From Lachnospiraceae bacterium oral taxon 096 (GTDB taxonomy: Bacteria; Bacillota; Clostridia; Lachnospirales; Lachnospiraceae): a stretch of 64,000 bases of DNA. The position numbers and the translations under genes are program-made. The DNA lies in NCBI GenBank assembly GCA_018141845.1, contig CP073340.1, positions 2,133,001 through 2,197,000 on the forward strand. The letters run 5' to 3'. This document shows, piece by piece, positions 9,024-19,500 of this stretch (its first letter is position 1; every line of letters starts with the position of its first letter). The notes under the pieces are model-generated. The model saw nothing but the letters and a program-made list of their open reading frames with translations. It had not been told where the DNA came from and did no database searches.

Positions 9024-11450
9024 CTATCGTGTTTTTTTCGTTGTTCTTACTGGCTTCTTTGCTGTTGTTGCCTTCTTTGGTGCTGACTTCGCGCCAACAC
9101 TTTTCTTTGTTGTCTTTGCCCTTGACTTTGCAGCCTTTGGTTTTGCCGTGGTTGCAGCTGCACTTGTCTGTGCTTGGGTTGCTGCACTGGTCTGTGTTGT
9201 TGCTTGAGTTTCAGCCACTGTTGTGGCCACAGCAGATTCTGCGGTGGCTGTTGTGCTATTTGCCCCACTAGTTTCTCCTGTCGAGGTGTCTGCTGCACTG
9301 GTTTCTGTAGCCGAAGTATCTGCCGCACTCTGACTTGTCTCACTTTGTTTTGGCAAGGTCTCCTGCTCATCGTCCTGCACAGTAAGCCCCGATGCTGCCG
9401 TAGTCTGTGCAGCCTCTGGCAGACCATCTGGAATTTGTAAAATTTGAGGAACATACTCATCTGTTTCTGACTTTTGTGAAACATCTGGTACCACGGTAAT
9501 TCCATTGTCCTTTGGCATTCCTGCCTTTATACTATCTTCCTCTGTGTTCGTCGAATTTGGGAAGAGATTCATATAAGGCAAAACTTCCGTCATAATGTCC
9601 TTAAATAAAGTGCTCGCATAGGTGGAATGTGCCTGATCGGCCACATGAGGCTCATCAATAATTACATAACAAAAGACCTCTGGGTTCTGTGTCGGTGCAA
9701 ATCCAGCAAAAGAGACAAGGTATTTTCCCTTTCCTCTCGGATACTTCTCTGCTGTACCTGTCTTTCCCCCAATATCATAGCCTGGCACCTGTGCAGCAGA
9801 CCCTGTTCCCTCGGCAACTGTCTTTCTCAATGCTTCCCTCAAAAACTCTGTGGTCTCCATGGACACAGTCTCTCTGACCACTTTTCCATCCAGATTCTCC
9901 TTAACTGCCCCATTGGCAGATAAAATCTGCTTGGCAACATGTGGTCTATAGTAGGAACCACCATTAATTACCGAACAAAAAGCTGCTGCTGTCTGCACCA
10001 TAGTAGTATTGTAATTTTGTCCAAAGGAATTTGTTGCCAAATCCACTGCAGACATATTCTGTGCCGTATGAATTAGCCCCTTAGTATCTGCTTCTCCTGG
10101 TAGGTCAACTCCCGTCATCTCCCCAAAACCAAAAATCTTTTGATACTTTGTAAATCGTTCGACACCAATGGCCGCACCAATTTGCATCAGTGCATCATTA
10201 CAACTTTGCATCAATGCTCCTGTAACGGTCAATAGACCATGCCCATGAACACTGACACATTTAATGGTCCACTTTCCAATTTTTTGAAAGCCATCACAAA
10301 AATAAGTTTCATTTCCCTTGATGACACCTTCTTCTAGGCCTGCGGCTACAGTAAAGACCTTAGATGGTGAACCAGGTTCATAGGTATCACTGACTGCAAA
10401 ATTTCTCCAAATTTCATTGAGGGCATCATTCTTTTTCTTGTCATCCATCTTATCAATATCTGCCTGTTGATAAAACTTTGTAAGGTCTCTCGGATGATTT
10501 AAATCATATCCCTTACTTGTGGCCAATGCCAAAATCTCTCCATTATTTGGGTTCATTACCAACACAGCCGTGCGTTTACTTCCTGTGGTACTCTCCCATT
10601 CTTGAATGTGCTTTTCCACAATTCGCTGTATATTGATATCAATTGTTGAAACAATCTGGTCTCCATCTTCAGCCGACTTAATCACCTGATTTGGACCAAC
10701 ATCCTCATTGAAATAGCCATACTTTTTGCCTTCTTTGCCAATGAGATTGCTATTATAAAACTGTTCAATTCCTCCAGTTCCTACATCTCCATCTCCTTGA
10801 GAAAAGCCAATGACATCACAAGCCAGAGCATTGTTTGGATAAGAACGCTGATAAGTCTTTTCAAAGCTCACACCAATAACCTTACCACTCGTCCTTTGGT
10901 CCTTCTCTGCTGTTTCCTTATTTGCATCAAAACTTTCCTTTTGCTCACTTGTAATTCCTGCATCCAAGCGATAATATCTTCTGTCCCTATACTCGTTGAT
11001 GCGATCCTTAATCATCTGTTGGTCATAGCCAAAGGTCTCAGCCAAGACTTTTGAAGTCATCTCCAGATTGTCCTCTGCCCTTTTTTTCTTCTTTTCATCA
11101 TCCTGACCTTCCAAAATGTCCGCAGGATTTAAAATGATTCGATAAGATTCCTTACTGACAGCCAAAGGCGTTCCATTTCTATCAAGAATATCTCCCCTCT
11201 TGTAGGCACTTTCTGCTGTATCGTAATTAATGTTTTCTAAAATCTTCTTCTCATACACCGGACCATTTTTCACTTTTAAGGAAAACACCCTTCCCCACAA
11301 TAGTAGAAAAGCCAGCGCAATCACCAAAAAGGGTGCAAGTGCCAGCTTTTCTTCTAATTTAGGGGAAATATTGTTATTTCTCTTTTCAGACGAATTATCC
11401 GGATAACTTATTCTATCAAAAATAGATCTAATTTTTAGGAATATCTTCAT
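9024..11450 (-). CDS. Division penicillin-binding transpeptidase (FtsI/SpoVD type) with long low-complexity tail
   Basis: Class B penicillin-binding protein that crosslinks septal peptidoglycan outside the membrane. It has one membrane segment at about residues 38-53, a dimerisation/pedestal domain (SAYKRGDILDRNG), and a transpeptidase domain with the active-site Ser361 in SPSK, the SxN motif SCN at 416-418 and KTG at 563-565. The enzyme part ends near residue 630. The remaining ~175 residues have no PASTA domain; from about 695 they are Thr/Ala/Ser-rich and the last ~45 are a Lys/Ala/Thr-rich basic tail. At 808 residues it is longer than usual. Its start overlaps ftsL by 23 bases. Whether it is the vegetative FtsI or the sporulation SpoVD cannot be decided from sequence alone. 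Confidence 0.95.
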   Translation of the reverse strand: MKIFLKIRSIFDRISYPDNSSEKRNNNISPKLEEKLALAPFLVIALAFLLLWGRVFSLKVKNGPVYEKKILENINYDTAESAYKRGDILDRNGTPLAVSKESYRIILNPADILEGQDDEKKKKRAEDNLEMTSKVLAETFGYDQQMIKDRINEYRDRRYYRLDAGITSEQKESFDANKETAEKDQRTSGKVIGVSFEKTYQRSYPNNALACDVIGFSQGDGDVGTGGIEQFYNSNLIGKEGKKYGYFNEDVGPNQVIKSAEDGDQIVSTIDINIQRIVEKHIQEWESTTGSKRTAVLVMNPNNGEILALATSKGYDLNHPRDLTKFYQQADIDKMDDKKKNDALNEIWRNFAVSDTYEPGSPSKVFTVAAGLEEGVIKGNETYFCDGFQKIGKWTIKCVSVHGHGLLTVTGALMQSCNDALMQIGAAIGVERFTKYQKIFGFGEMTGVDLPGEADTKGLIHTAQNMSAVDLATNSFGQNYNTTMVQTAAAFCSVINGGSYYRPHVAKQILSANGAVKENLDGKVVRETVSMETTEFLREALRKTVAEGTGSAAQVPGYDIGGKTGTAEKYPRGKGKYLVSFAGFAPTQNPEVFCYVIIDEPHVADQAHSTYASTLFKDIMTEVLPYMNLFPNSTNTEEDSIKAGMPKDNGITVVPDVSQKSETDEYVPQILQIPDGLPEAAQTTAASGLTVQDDEQETLPKQSETSQSAADTSATETSAADTSTGETSGANSTTATAESAVATTVAETQATTQTSAATQAQTSAAATTAKPKAAKSRAKTTKKSVGAKSAPKKATTAKKPVRTTKKTR

Positions 11451-11904
11451 CTTGCTTCACATACTCACTTTCTGTCTTCTTATATTCGATGACTTGATTC
11501 TTCTTAGCATATACCATTCCCAATCTCTTTGTTGCCACTTCATACACATTATTCAAATCAATATAAGAGTTGATGCGATTTTCCAATTCATTGTTCTTTG
11601 CTTTTAAATTCTCCAACGCTGCCTCTTGTTTTGTAATCTCTCTCTGAGAAATTTTTACTTTCGTATTAAGAGCAGCAGTATATACTGCACAGGACAGAAC
11701 AACTAATCCTCCAACTAAGGCAACTACCTCAAAAAAAGAAACTCTTCTCTTTTTTCGAGTCTTTTTCCTTGGTGCCAACTTCTTCGCCACCTTGGTTGTC
11801 GAAGTTGGCACGATTTCTCTCTTTTGTGCAGCACTTCCATAGACATAATCTTCCCGTACCTTTGTGCGTACCTTGGTATTTACTCGGTTATCTCTGTCGC
11901 TCAC
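11428..11904 (-). CDS. ftsL: FtsL-like septum formation protein
   Basis: Small bitopic divisome protein of 158 residues. The first ~55 residues are basic and cytoplasmic ([17 protein letters not shown]), then one membrane segment ([19 protein letters not shown]), then an extracytoplasmic heptad-type coiled coil ([20 protein letters not shown]) typical for FtsL/DivIC. The start is probably a GTG that overlaps the rsmH stop (GTGA), with AAAGGAG nine bases upstream. FtsL families diverge strongly, so the call rests on topology and on position between rsmH and the penicillin-binding protein gene. Confidence 0.85.
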   Translation of the reverse strand: MSDRDNRVNTKVRTKVREDYVYGSAAQKREIVPTSTTKVAKKLAPRKKTRKKRRVSFFEVVALVGGLVVLSCAVYTAALNTKVKISQREITKQEAALENLKAKNNELENRINSYIDLNNVYEVATKRLGMVYAKKNQVIEYKKTESEYVKQDEDIPKN

Positions 11905-12845
11905 TCGCTATCACTCCTTTCAAATACCCTCAATTTTGCACTCTTTGCACGAGAATTATCTTCTAACTCTTCCTGTGAAGGTAAAATTCCTTTTCTTGTC
12001 ACAATATGTCCCTTGCTCTTTTTATGACATACACATACAGGAAAACTCTTTGGACAAGTACAAGGATTTTCATTCTTTCGAAATAATTGCTTGACAATTC
12101 GATCCTCGAGAGAATGAAAGGTAATAATTGACAATCTTCCACCTGGCTTTAATAAATCAATCATTTCATCAATTGTATTTTCCAACACATCCAGCTCTGC
12201 ATTGAGTTCAATGCGAATGGCCTGAAAAGTTCTCTTTGCAGGATGCCCACCAGTAACTTGGATCTTCATCGGGATGGAAGCACGAATAATGTCAATCAAC
12301 TCTCCCGTTGTCTCAATTCTCTTTTTTTCTCTCGCCTTTACAATATGCTTTGCAATATTCTTGGCAAATCGATCTTCTCCATAATCACGAATTATGCGAT
12401 ATAAGTCTTGCTCATCATAATCATTGACAATGTCCTCTGCGGTTCTTTCCATTCGCTGATCCATTCGCATATCCAATCTTGTGTCTTCACGATAGGTAAA
12501 TCCTCTTTCCACTGCATCGAGCTGATAAGAAGAAACGCCAAGATCTAGATAAATTCCATCTACTTTTTCAATGCCCAAATCCCTTAAAACTTGCCCCATG
12601 TGGACATAGTTATCCCTTACAATTCTTACACGATCAGCAAAAGGTGCTAAACGCTTTGTTGCTGCCGCAATTGCATCAGCATCTTGATCAATGCCCACCA
12701 ATAGTCCATTGCTTGAGAGCTTCTCACAGACCGCATAGGCATGTCCTGCTCCCCCCAGTGTTCCATCCACATAAATTCCATCTGATCGAACTTGCAATGA
12801 GTCCACAGTCTCATGCAACAGTACAGATATATGCTTAAAATCCAT
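11901..12845 (-). CDS. rsmH: 16S rRNA (cytosine1402-N4)-methyltransferase
   Basis: S-adenosylmethionine-dependent methyltransferase (former MraW) that modifies C1402 of 16S rRNA. The AdoMet motif [10 protein letters not shown] is at about residues 27-36 and the family signatures [12 protein letters not shown] and [18 protein letters not shown] are present. The C-terminal part holds a cluster of cysteines and histidines ([15 protein letters not shown]). The start is set to the ATG at 12845, with GGAAGGAAG just upstream, five codons inside the longest frame. It is the first gene of the division cluster here; mraZ, which normally precedes it, is absent, and a promoter lies directly upstream. Confidence 0.97.
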   Translation of the reverse strand: MDFKHISVLLHETVDSLQVRSDGIYVDGTLGGAGHAYAVCEKLSSNGLLVGIDQDADAIAAATKRLAPFADRVRIVRDNYVHMGQVLRDLGIEKVDGIYLDLGVSSYQLDAVERGFTYREDTRLDMRMDQRMERTAEDIVNDYDEQDLYRIIRDYGEDRFAKNIAKHIVKAREKKRIETTGELIDIIRASIPMKIQVTGGHPAKRTFQAIRIELNAELDVLENTIDEMIDLLKPGGRLSIITFHSLEDRIVKQLFRKNENPCTCPKSFPVCVCHKKSKGHIVTRKGILPSQEELEDNSRAKSAKLRVFERSDSE

Positions 12846-12895
12846 TTTTCTTCCTTCCATTGTTTGAGTACTGTATTCTTAAAACTATTGCTTTT

Positions 12896-12924
12896 AGTTT
12901 ATGTTAATTCCACAAAAATTTCAA
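12896..12924 (-). promoter_or_regulatory. Probable sigma-A promoter for rsmH and the division cluster
   Basis: Minus-strand TTGAAA (12924-12919) and TAAACT (12901-12896) are 17 bases apart, about 50 bases before the rsmH start. The -10 box matches the consensus at four of six positions. Confidence 0.5.
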
Positions 12925-12927
12925 GTA

Positions 12928-13773
12928 TTATCCCTTCTTTTTGCGAACAATTGTAATAACAGAAACGACCACACAAAGTATAGCCAACATTTGAGAAACA
13001 GCAATATTTGTGCCCGGAACAAGCAAGCTATCCGTTCTTAATCCTTCGATCATTGCTCTTCCTAATCCATATCCTCCGATATATAGCCAAAACATCTCTC
13101 CCTCAAATTTCTTCTTCTTCCGATACCACAATAAAAGAAGGAGCAAGCACAAATTCCACACTGACTCATATAAAAATGTAGGATGGACTTGGATATAGTC
13201 TACGCCATTGACTTGCACAAGATGATGTAACACCGCATCACTTAACATATTTGGATTGACAATACTCTTTTTAATCTGCATAGCAAAAGGTCCGTTTGTA
13301 TATCCTCCAAAAGCCTCTGCATTAAAGAAATTTCCCCAACGCCCTAAAATTTGACCAACCAAGAGTCCAAGTACTGCCGAATCCGCCAGCGTAAAAAAGC
13401 TCACCTTTTTTGCTCTAGAATAAACAAATGTCGTAATTGCTGCCGCAATCACTCCACCATAAATGGCCAGACCACCTCCCCGAATATTTAAAATTTCTAG
13501 GGGATGATTCTTGTAGCTATCCCATGAAAAAATAACATAGTAAATTCTTGCCCCAATCACGCCAAAGACAATCCCAAATAGGGCAAGATCCATAATTAAG
13601 TCAGGATTGAGTCCTCGTCGCTTCATATCACTAGAGGCAAGAAACATTCCAAGTAACATACCTGTTGCAATAATAATACCATAAAAAGCAATCGCAAAGC
13701 CAAATACACTGATATGATTATGTAAATGTTCAATTGTAATCCCCAAGTGAATAAACTTTAAATCGTATCCCAT
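12928..13773 (-). CDS. lgt: Phosphatidylglycerol--prolipoprotein diacylglyceryl transferase
   Basis: Membrane enzyme that attaches diacylglycerol to the lipobox cysteine of prolipoproteins. The 281-residue protein has about seven hydrophobic segments and the Lgt signature GRWGNFFNAEAFGG at about residues 145-158; HPTFLYESVWN follows at about residue 195, and GLGRAMIEGLRTDSL near residue 245 carries the conserved arginines. GGAAGG precedes the ATG. A good promoter lies at 13807-13835, divergent from ychF. A substrate lipoprotein is encoded in this window at 46967-47944. Confidence 0.97.
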   Translation of the reverse strand: MGYDLKFIHLGITIEHLHNHISVFGFAIAFYGIIIATGMLLGMFLASSDMKRRGLNPDLIMDLALFGIVFGVIGARIYYVIFSWDSYKNHPLEILNIRGGGLAIYGGVIAAAITTFVYSRAKKVSFFTLADSAVLGLLVGQILGRWGNFFNAEAFGGYTNGPFAMQIKKSIVNPNMLSDAVLHHLVQVNGVDYIQVHPTFLYESVWNLCLLLLLLWYRKKKKFEGEMFWLYIGGYGLGRAMIEGLRTDSLLVPGTNIAVSQMLAILCVVVSVITIVRKKKG

Positions 13774-13806
13774 TTTCCCCTTCCTTTCTCTAAATTCTAA
13801 TGACGA

Positions 13807-13835
13807 ATTTTATCACAAAATTCTCCTTTTGTCAC
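13807..13835 (-). promoter_or_regulatory. Sigma-A promoter for lgt
   Basis: Minus-strand GTGACA (13835-13830) and TAAAAT (13812-13807) are separated by 17 bases, each matching the consensus at five of six positions, 34 bases before the lgt start. Confidence 0.7.
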
Positions 13836-13856
13836 TTCTCTATTACAATATAAAAT

Positions 13857-13885
13857 TTGATAGTATCTAAGTTCTGTGCTATACT
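13857..13885 (+). promoter_or_regulatory. Sigma-A promoter for ychF
   Basis: TTGATA (13857-13862) and TATACT (13880-13885) are separated by 17 bases. The ychF start follows about 70 bases later behind AGAAAGGA. Confidence 0.75.
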
Positions 13886-13955
13886 ATGACGATAGTACTG
13901 ATTAAACTCATGGTATTTTTCTTCCACAACTTAAATACAGAAAGGATTTATTGTT

Positions 13956-15053
13956 ATGAAACTAGGCATTGTAGGTTTGCCAAATGTGGGCAAAAGCACA
14001 TTATTTAATTCTTTGACAAAGGCTGGAGCAACCGCAGCCAACTTTCCATTTTGTACAATTGACCCAAATGTCGGCGTAGTGGCTGTTCCTGATGCCCGAC
14101 TAAAAGCACTTGGTGATCTCTATCACTCAAAAAAGGTAACTCCTGCCGTTATTGACTTTGTCGATATTGCCGGACTGGTTAAGGGGGCCAGCAAGGGCGA
14201 AGGACTTGGAAATCAATTTCTTTCCAACATTCGAGAGTGTGATGCCATTGTCCATGTTGTTCGCTGTTTTGATGATGTCAATGTCATCCATGTCGATGGC
14301 TCTGTCGATCCAATCCGAGATATTGAAACCATTAATTTAGAGTTAATTTTCTCTGATATTGAAATTCTTGATCGAAGAATTGCCAAAACTTCAAAGATGG
14401 CAATGAATGATAAGACTGCCAAGAAGGAGCTTGAGATCTTAAAGGAATTAAAAGCAATTCTTGAGGACGGAAAACTTGCAAAGTCATACGAAAATGATGA
14501 CGAGGATGTGATGACCTTTGTCAAATCTTTGGGTCTAATTACCTTTATGCCAGTTATCTTTGCTGCCAATGTTGCTGAGGACGATTTAGCCGATGATGGT
14601 GCAAGTAATCCTTATGTCAAGCAAGTTCAAGACTATGCAACTCAAAATAACAGCAAAGTATTTGTTGTGTGTGCTCAAATTGAGGAAGAAATTTCTCAAC
14701 TCGATGATGACGAAAAGGCAGAATACCTTGAGGCTCTTGGCATTAAAGAATCCGGACTCGATAAATTGATCCGTGCAAGCTACGACCTTCTTGGTCTTTT
14801 AAGTTATCTTACCTCTGGAGAAGATGAGACAAGAGCCTGGACCATCAAAAAGGGAACTAAGGCTCCTCAGGCTGCCGGAAAGATTCATACCGATTTTGAG
14901 CGAGGATTTATTCGTGCTGAGGTCATCAATTATCAAGATCTATTAGATTGTGGCTCCAGTGCTGCTGCTAAAGAAAAAGGCTTGATGAGATTAGAGGGCA
15001 AGGAATATGTCGTGCAAGATGGCGATGTCATCTTATTTAGATTTAATGTATAA
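13956..15053 (+). CDS. ychF: Ribosome-binding ATPase YchF (OLA1 family)
   Basis: P-loop protein of the Obg-related TRAFAC group that prefers ATP and binds ribosomes; its exact role in translation or stress response is still unclear. The G1 loop GLPNVGKST is at residues 6-14, followed by [10 protein letters not shown], the G3 motif [20 protein letters not shown] (residues 68-87), and a C-terminal TGS domain with [20 protein letters not shown] and [13 protein letters not shown]. Length (365) is normal. It is one of three plus-strand genes and is monocistronic: own promoter upstream and strong hairpin terminator directly after the stop. Isoleucine codons are almost only ATT/ATC, which contrasts with the next genes. 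Confidence 0.97.
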   Translation: MKLGIVGLPNVGKSTLFNSLTKAGATAANFPFCTIDPNVGVVAVPDARLKALGDLYHSKKVTPAVIDFVDIAGLVKGASKGEGLGNQFLSNIRECDAIVHVVRCFDDVNVIHVDGSVDPIRDIETINLELIFSDIEILDRRIAKTSKMAMNDKTAKKELEILKELKAILEDGKLAKSYENDDEDVMTFVKSLGLITFMPVIFAANVAEDDLADDGASNPYVKQVQDYATQNNSKVFVVCAQIEEEISQLDDDEKAEYLEALGIKESGLDKLIRASYDLLGLLSYLTSGEDETRAWTIKKGTKAPQAAGKIHTDFERGFIRAEVINYQDLLDCGSSAAAKEKGLMRLEGKEYVVQDGDVILFRFNV

Positions 15054-15056
15054 CAC

Positions 15057-15097
15057 AAAAAGAGAGTTTCCACCAATCACTGGAAACTCTCTTTTTT
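15057..15097 (+). terminator. Bidirectional intrinsic terminator after ychF
   Basis: A 16-bp perfect stem (15057-15072 with 15081-15096) and an 8-base loop, with A-run before and T-run after, so it can stop transcription from ychF and from the convergent sugar-carrier gene. Its right half recurs at 20729-20755. Confidence 0.9.
15071..15097 (+). repeat. Left copy of 27-base direct repeat flanking the lac island
   Basis: Covers the loop and right arm of the ychF terminator. It matches 20729-20755 in the same orientation at 26 of 27 positions (A against G at position 9). The sugar-carrier, lacZ and araC-type genes lie exactly between the copies. Confidence 0.85.
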
Positions 15098-15104
15098 GAG
15101 TTTT

Positions 15105-16538
15105 TTATTGACTTTGAAGCTCCTTATTTGCCTTTTCCACTTTCAGATTTACAAGTATAAAAGTTATCAACACATTAAAGATCATAGGAAGCCATAAGTA
15201 CATAATATAAAGCATATTTACACAGGACTGTGGCTGAGTTGTGGCATTCTGAACATATCCGCTTGCTGCAAGCATCCAACCGGCTATAGCAGTGCCCAGT
15301 CCTCCACCTACCTTCGTTCCAAAGGATGTACAGGAATACATTGTACCATCCACCTTTTTACCGATCGTAAGTCTTGTATACTCTGATGTTGTTGCAATAA
15401 GTGCATTCATATCACCTTGAAGAGGACTCATACCAAATGCTGCAACAGCTGTAAAGAAAAGCATAAGCGGAATACTTCCCATATATCCTGCTATAACCAC
15501 TCCCAGACGACCTGCTGTTCCGATCACATATCCTACTATATTTAACTTGTACATACCATTTAACCTTGTGACAAGAACCGGTGTTATAAGCAGCCCCACA
15601 ATCATAGGAATATTGATAGCCCATGAGAAGGTTCCAAACAACCTGTCAGTTCCAAGTACATACTTCATAAAGTAAATGCCCATTCCAAGTGTAGCCGAAT
15701 AAAGCTGCATCAAAAGGTAAGCGCCACAAATCATCAGAAAATATTTATTGTGAACAAGTATTTTAAACGCATCAATCAGATTGTATTTTTCCTGTGCCTC
15801 ATCATCCTTTTTTCCTTCAGAGAGTTCTTCTTCTGAAATCTTAAATGTATCAATCAGATTGTATTTTTCCTGTGCCTCATCATCCTTTTTCCCCTCAGAG
15901 AGTTCTTCATCTGAAAGTTCTCTGACGGATAATACTGAAATGGTATTTGATATAACTCCGATTATTGCATATAGAATAGCAACTGTTCTCCACGCTGCCG
16001 CACCGCCACCAAGTTTTTCCACAAATCCGACTGTCACAGCCTGAATAAGCATACTGGTTCCAAATGCAAACATAAATCTTAGAGATCCCATCTGCACTCT
16101 CTCCGAATTATTGTTTGTAATAAGTGCGGTAAGTGATGAGTATGCAATATTGTTGGCTGTATAAAATCCTGCATTTAATAATGTATATGCTATAAAAAAC
16201 CATGCATACTGAGCGGTACTTCCCATATCCACAGGTATACAAAATATCGCTGCCAAACATACGGCACATCCAAAATATCCATAGAGCATCCAAGGCCTTG
16301 CCTTACCCATTTTCGTCTTGGTCTTATCAATCATGGCACCAAAGAACACATCACTGATACCATCAAAAATCTTTGAAATCGCAATCAATGTTCCTACTAT
16401 ACCGGCATTAAGCCCTATGATATCTGTTAAATATATCATTACAAATGCAGCTAAGAGGGCATAGACCACATTTCCTGCTATATCATCGGAACCGTATCCT
16501 ACCTTGTTATACCACTTTAAATATTTCTTTTCTTCCAT
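15105..16538 (-). CDS. GPH-family sugar:cation symporter, probable lactose/galactoside carrier
   Basis: Twelve-segment membrane carrier of the glycoside-pentoside-hexuronide family (MelB/LacS relatives). Early signatures are YLKWYNKVGYGSDDIAGN and SKIFDGISDVFFGAMIDKTK, typical for the group. It follows lacZ by 24 bases, so uptake of a beta-galactoside such as lactose is inferred. The start is the ATG at 16538 with AGGAG upstream; the longest frame begins six codons earlier. The central cytoplasmic loop contains two nearly identical 26-residue units (EELSEGKKDDEAQEKYNLID, then again), from a 78-bp in-frame tandem duplication. No C-terminal EIIA-like domain as in LacS is present. Many ATA codons suggest a foreign origin. 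Confidence 0.9.
   Translation of the reverse strand: MEEKKYLKWYNKVGYGSDDIAGNVVYALLAAFVMIYLTDIIGLNAGIVGTLIAISKIFDGISDVFFGAMIDKTKTKMGKARPWMLYGYFGCAVCLAAIFCIPVDMGSTAQYAWFFIAYTLLNAGFYTANNIAYSSLTALITNNNSERVQMGSLRFMFAFGTSMLIQAVTVGFVEKLGGGAAAWRTVAILYAIIGVISNTISVLSVRELSDEELSEGKKDDEAQEKYNLIDTFKISEEELSEGKKDDEAQEKYNLIDAFKILVHNKYFLMICGAYLLMQLYSATLGMGIYFMKYVLGTDRLFGTFSWAINIPMIVGLLITPVLVTRLNGMYKLNIVGYVIGTAGRLGVVIAGYMGSIPLMLFFTAVAAFGMSPLQGDMNALIATTSEYTRLTIGKKVDGTMYSCTSFGTKVGGGLGTAIAGWMLAASGYVQNATTQPQSCVNMLYIMYLWLPMIFNVLITFILVNLKVEKANKELQSQ
15763..15916 (-). repeat. 78-bp tandem duplication inside the sugar-carrier gene
   Basis: Two adjacent units, 15763-15840 and 15841-15916, differ at only a few positions and keep the reading frame (26 codons each). 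They lie in the hydrophilic loop between the two six-segment halves. Confidence 0.9.
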
Positions 16539-16562
16539 AAAAATTCTCCTTTCCATGTATTT

Positions 16563-19500
16563 TTACTTGACAAAAGGTATTATACTGATCGCAAAATCAA
16601 ACTTGATATCATCAAATCTATACTTATCTGTCACTACTGGTCCACAGCTGTTTGAACCTATACCGTTTAGAGCATAATCAAGACAAAGTACTGTGCTGTC
16701 TGACTCTTCAAGTTCAAAATTATGTGCCGCCCTTTCAAGCTCCTCCTGCGTATAAATAGAGGCATTAAATGAGAAAGTTTTTTTAGCTGCCGCCACCATA
16801 CCGAACTGTCCGTTTGCAAGCTCCACATAGTCACAGTCATAGTGGCTACCGTTTTCCTGTGGATTTATATAATCTTCATGCATCTCGCTCAACTTTGCTC
16901 TATATATACCATGACTTGTTGACTGATGTTTATCTATATAGCTCTCATAAGGTCCCATGCCGAAGTATGCAATATTTTCAAGCTTCTTATCAAGGAATAA
17001 TCTTATTCCAAATCTTGGTAAGTCAGGGAACTCTTCATCCTTTACAACTTTGATGGAAGATGTTATTCCTCCCATACAGTCAATTTTCCAAACAATATCC
17101 GCATCCAATATCTTTTGAATACTTGCAGCAGACATAGAAGTTTTTACAGATATCTCAACACACTTTTCCGACTGTATAATCTCTGTTTTATAAGCTCTTG
17201 CATATGCTTCATTATACTTTGCCTTCTTCCATTCCAACTTTGCATACATGTCATTATCTGTAGGTGCTCTCCAGATATTAAGCTCCATAGGTCTGTTGAT
17301 ATATTCCCTTCCGGCAAATACTAAAGATTCAAACATTCCGTTTTTCTTACTATAGGTATATGTGAAAGTCTTACCCTTAATAATTACCGATGTATCATCT
17401 TCTGCTACTTCCATATCAGATACCGTAACTTCTCTTTCCAGCCATTTCACTGTATTTTGATTTCTTCCATCTTCATTTTTAATCTTCAACTCATCAAATC
17501 CAAGTTCATATCCTTTTGGAATCAAAGGCATTTCCTTTTTAAGTATATAGATCAGTTTAAGGAATACCTTGCCTTTATTTGGGATCTTTATCCTAAGTTC
17601 AAGCTCTTTTTCACTATGTGCCTCTATAGAAGGAAGATCTAAGTTTCCGGTTTCAACACTTATTCCGTCACAGCTCACTTCATAATTAACATCTATAAAG
17701 TCCTTCAGATCATCAAAATCCATATAATTGTGAAGCACCAGTTTTCCACTTTCTTCATCATATGAAACCACCCTTGCAGGTCTGTAGACATTCTTATATT
17801 CAAGCAGTCCTGTATGTGGTCTTCTGTCCGGATATACAAGCCCGTCCATACAAAAATTTAAATCATGTACTTTTTCTCCATGGTCACCACCATAGTAGTA
17901 CATAGCTTTACCGTTTTTTGCTGTGCCCTTATATATTGCATGGTCACACCACTCCCATACAAAGCCTCCACACATAAGATCATTTTCATAAATAAGTTCA
18001 AAATAATCCTCAAAATCTCCGGGGCCGTTTCCCATACTGTGACAATACTCTACCAGTAAGAAGGGTTTGCTTGCATCATTTTTTAGATACTCTCTGATTT
18101 CATCAAGTGAAGGATACATTCTACTGTATATATCCAGATGATCGTAATTGTACACTACATCATAATTTCTGTATCTTGCACTCTCATACTGTGTAATTCT
18201 TGAAGGATCATACTCTTTTGTCCACTTAAGTGCCTTTTCAAAATTGCAACCGTAGGCACTCTCATTTCCCATTGACCACATTACGATAGAAGGTCTGTTC
18301 TTCTCCCTCTTTACCATAAGCTCTACTCTGTCAAGAATAGAAGCTTCCCAAGCTGGATCATCCGCTATCTTCTCATTCCATCTTTTGAACCTGTTGTAGT
18401 CGGTATCCTCTTTTCTGTAAATCATAACCGGACCATGTGCCTCAATATCCGCCTCATCAATAACCATAAATCCGTACTTGTCACATAGCTGATAGAAATA
18501 TGGTGCATTCGGATAATGACTACTTCGGATAGAATTGAAATTATGCTGCTTCATTAAAGTAAGATCTTTTATGATTTGCTCAATACTGATTGTAAATCCT
18601 GCTATAGGATCCGAATCATGTCTGTTTACTCCTCTAAACTTTATCTTTTGCTTATTAAAATAAAGCACCTTATCAATGATCTCAACTGTTCTGAATCCTA
18701 CATATTCAACAATAGTCTCCGCCTCTGTTTCAAGTATCAAGGTATAAAGATATGGATTTTCAGTATTCCAAAGAACAGGATTTAAAACTTTAAACTCTAT
18801 ACTTCCGGTTTCCTCTATTTTACCTTTTGCTATTATACTTTTGGCTTTATCTTCCAGAGTTATTTGTACCTCTACTGGATCTGTAAGTTCGATATCAAGT
18901 TTTAACTTTTCTCCCTCTGTATTAACTTTATAATCTCTTATAAAAGCCTGTGGTCTTTTCAAGATATACACATCTCTGAAAATTCCGGTCATACGAAATT
19001 TATCCTGATCCTCCAAATAAGATCCGTCACACCATTTCATTACCAAAACAGCAATGGTATTCTTTCCGTTTTTTACTACATCTGTGATATCAAATTCACT
19101 TGTAGCATGTGGTACCTGACTGTATCCCACATATAAACCGTTTATCCATAGATAAAAGCAGCTGTCAACACCTTCAAAATTTAAGAATGCTTTTTTGGCT
19201 TTCTCATCCTCTTTATATTCAAAATCATAGACATACGCTCCACATGGAATATCTTGTGGTACATAGGGAGGATCAAAAGGAAAAGGATATTTTATATTTG
19301 TATACTGATGATGATCATAGCCCTCATTTTGCCACACTCCCGGTACCTTCATATCTGAATAATCTGATACATCAAATCCCTGCTCAAAAAATTCTTCCTT
19401 TACATCATAGATACTTTCAAAATATTTAAACTTCCATATGCCGTTTAAAAATTGAATCCTGTCCGAGCCCTTGCGATTCTCTACAAGATCATCCATTCGC

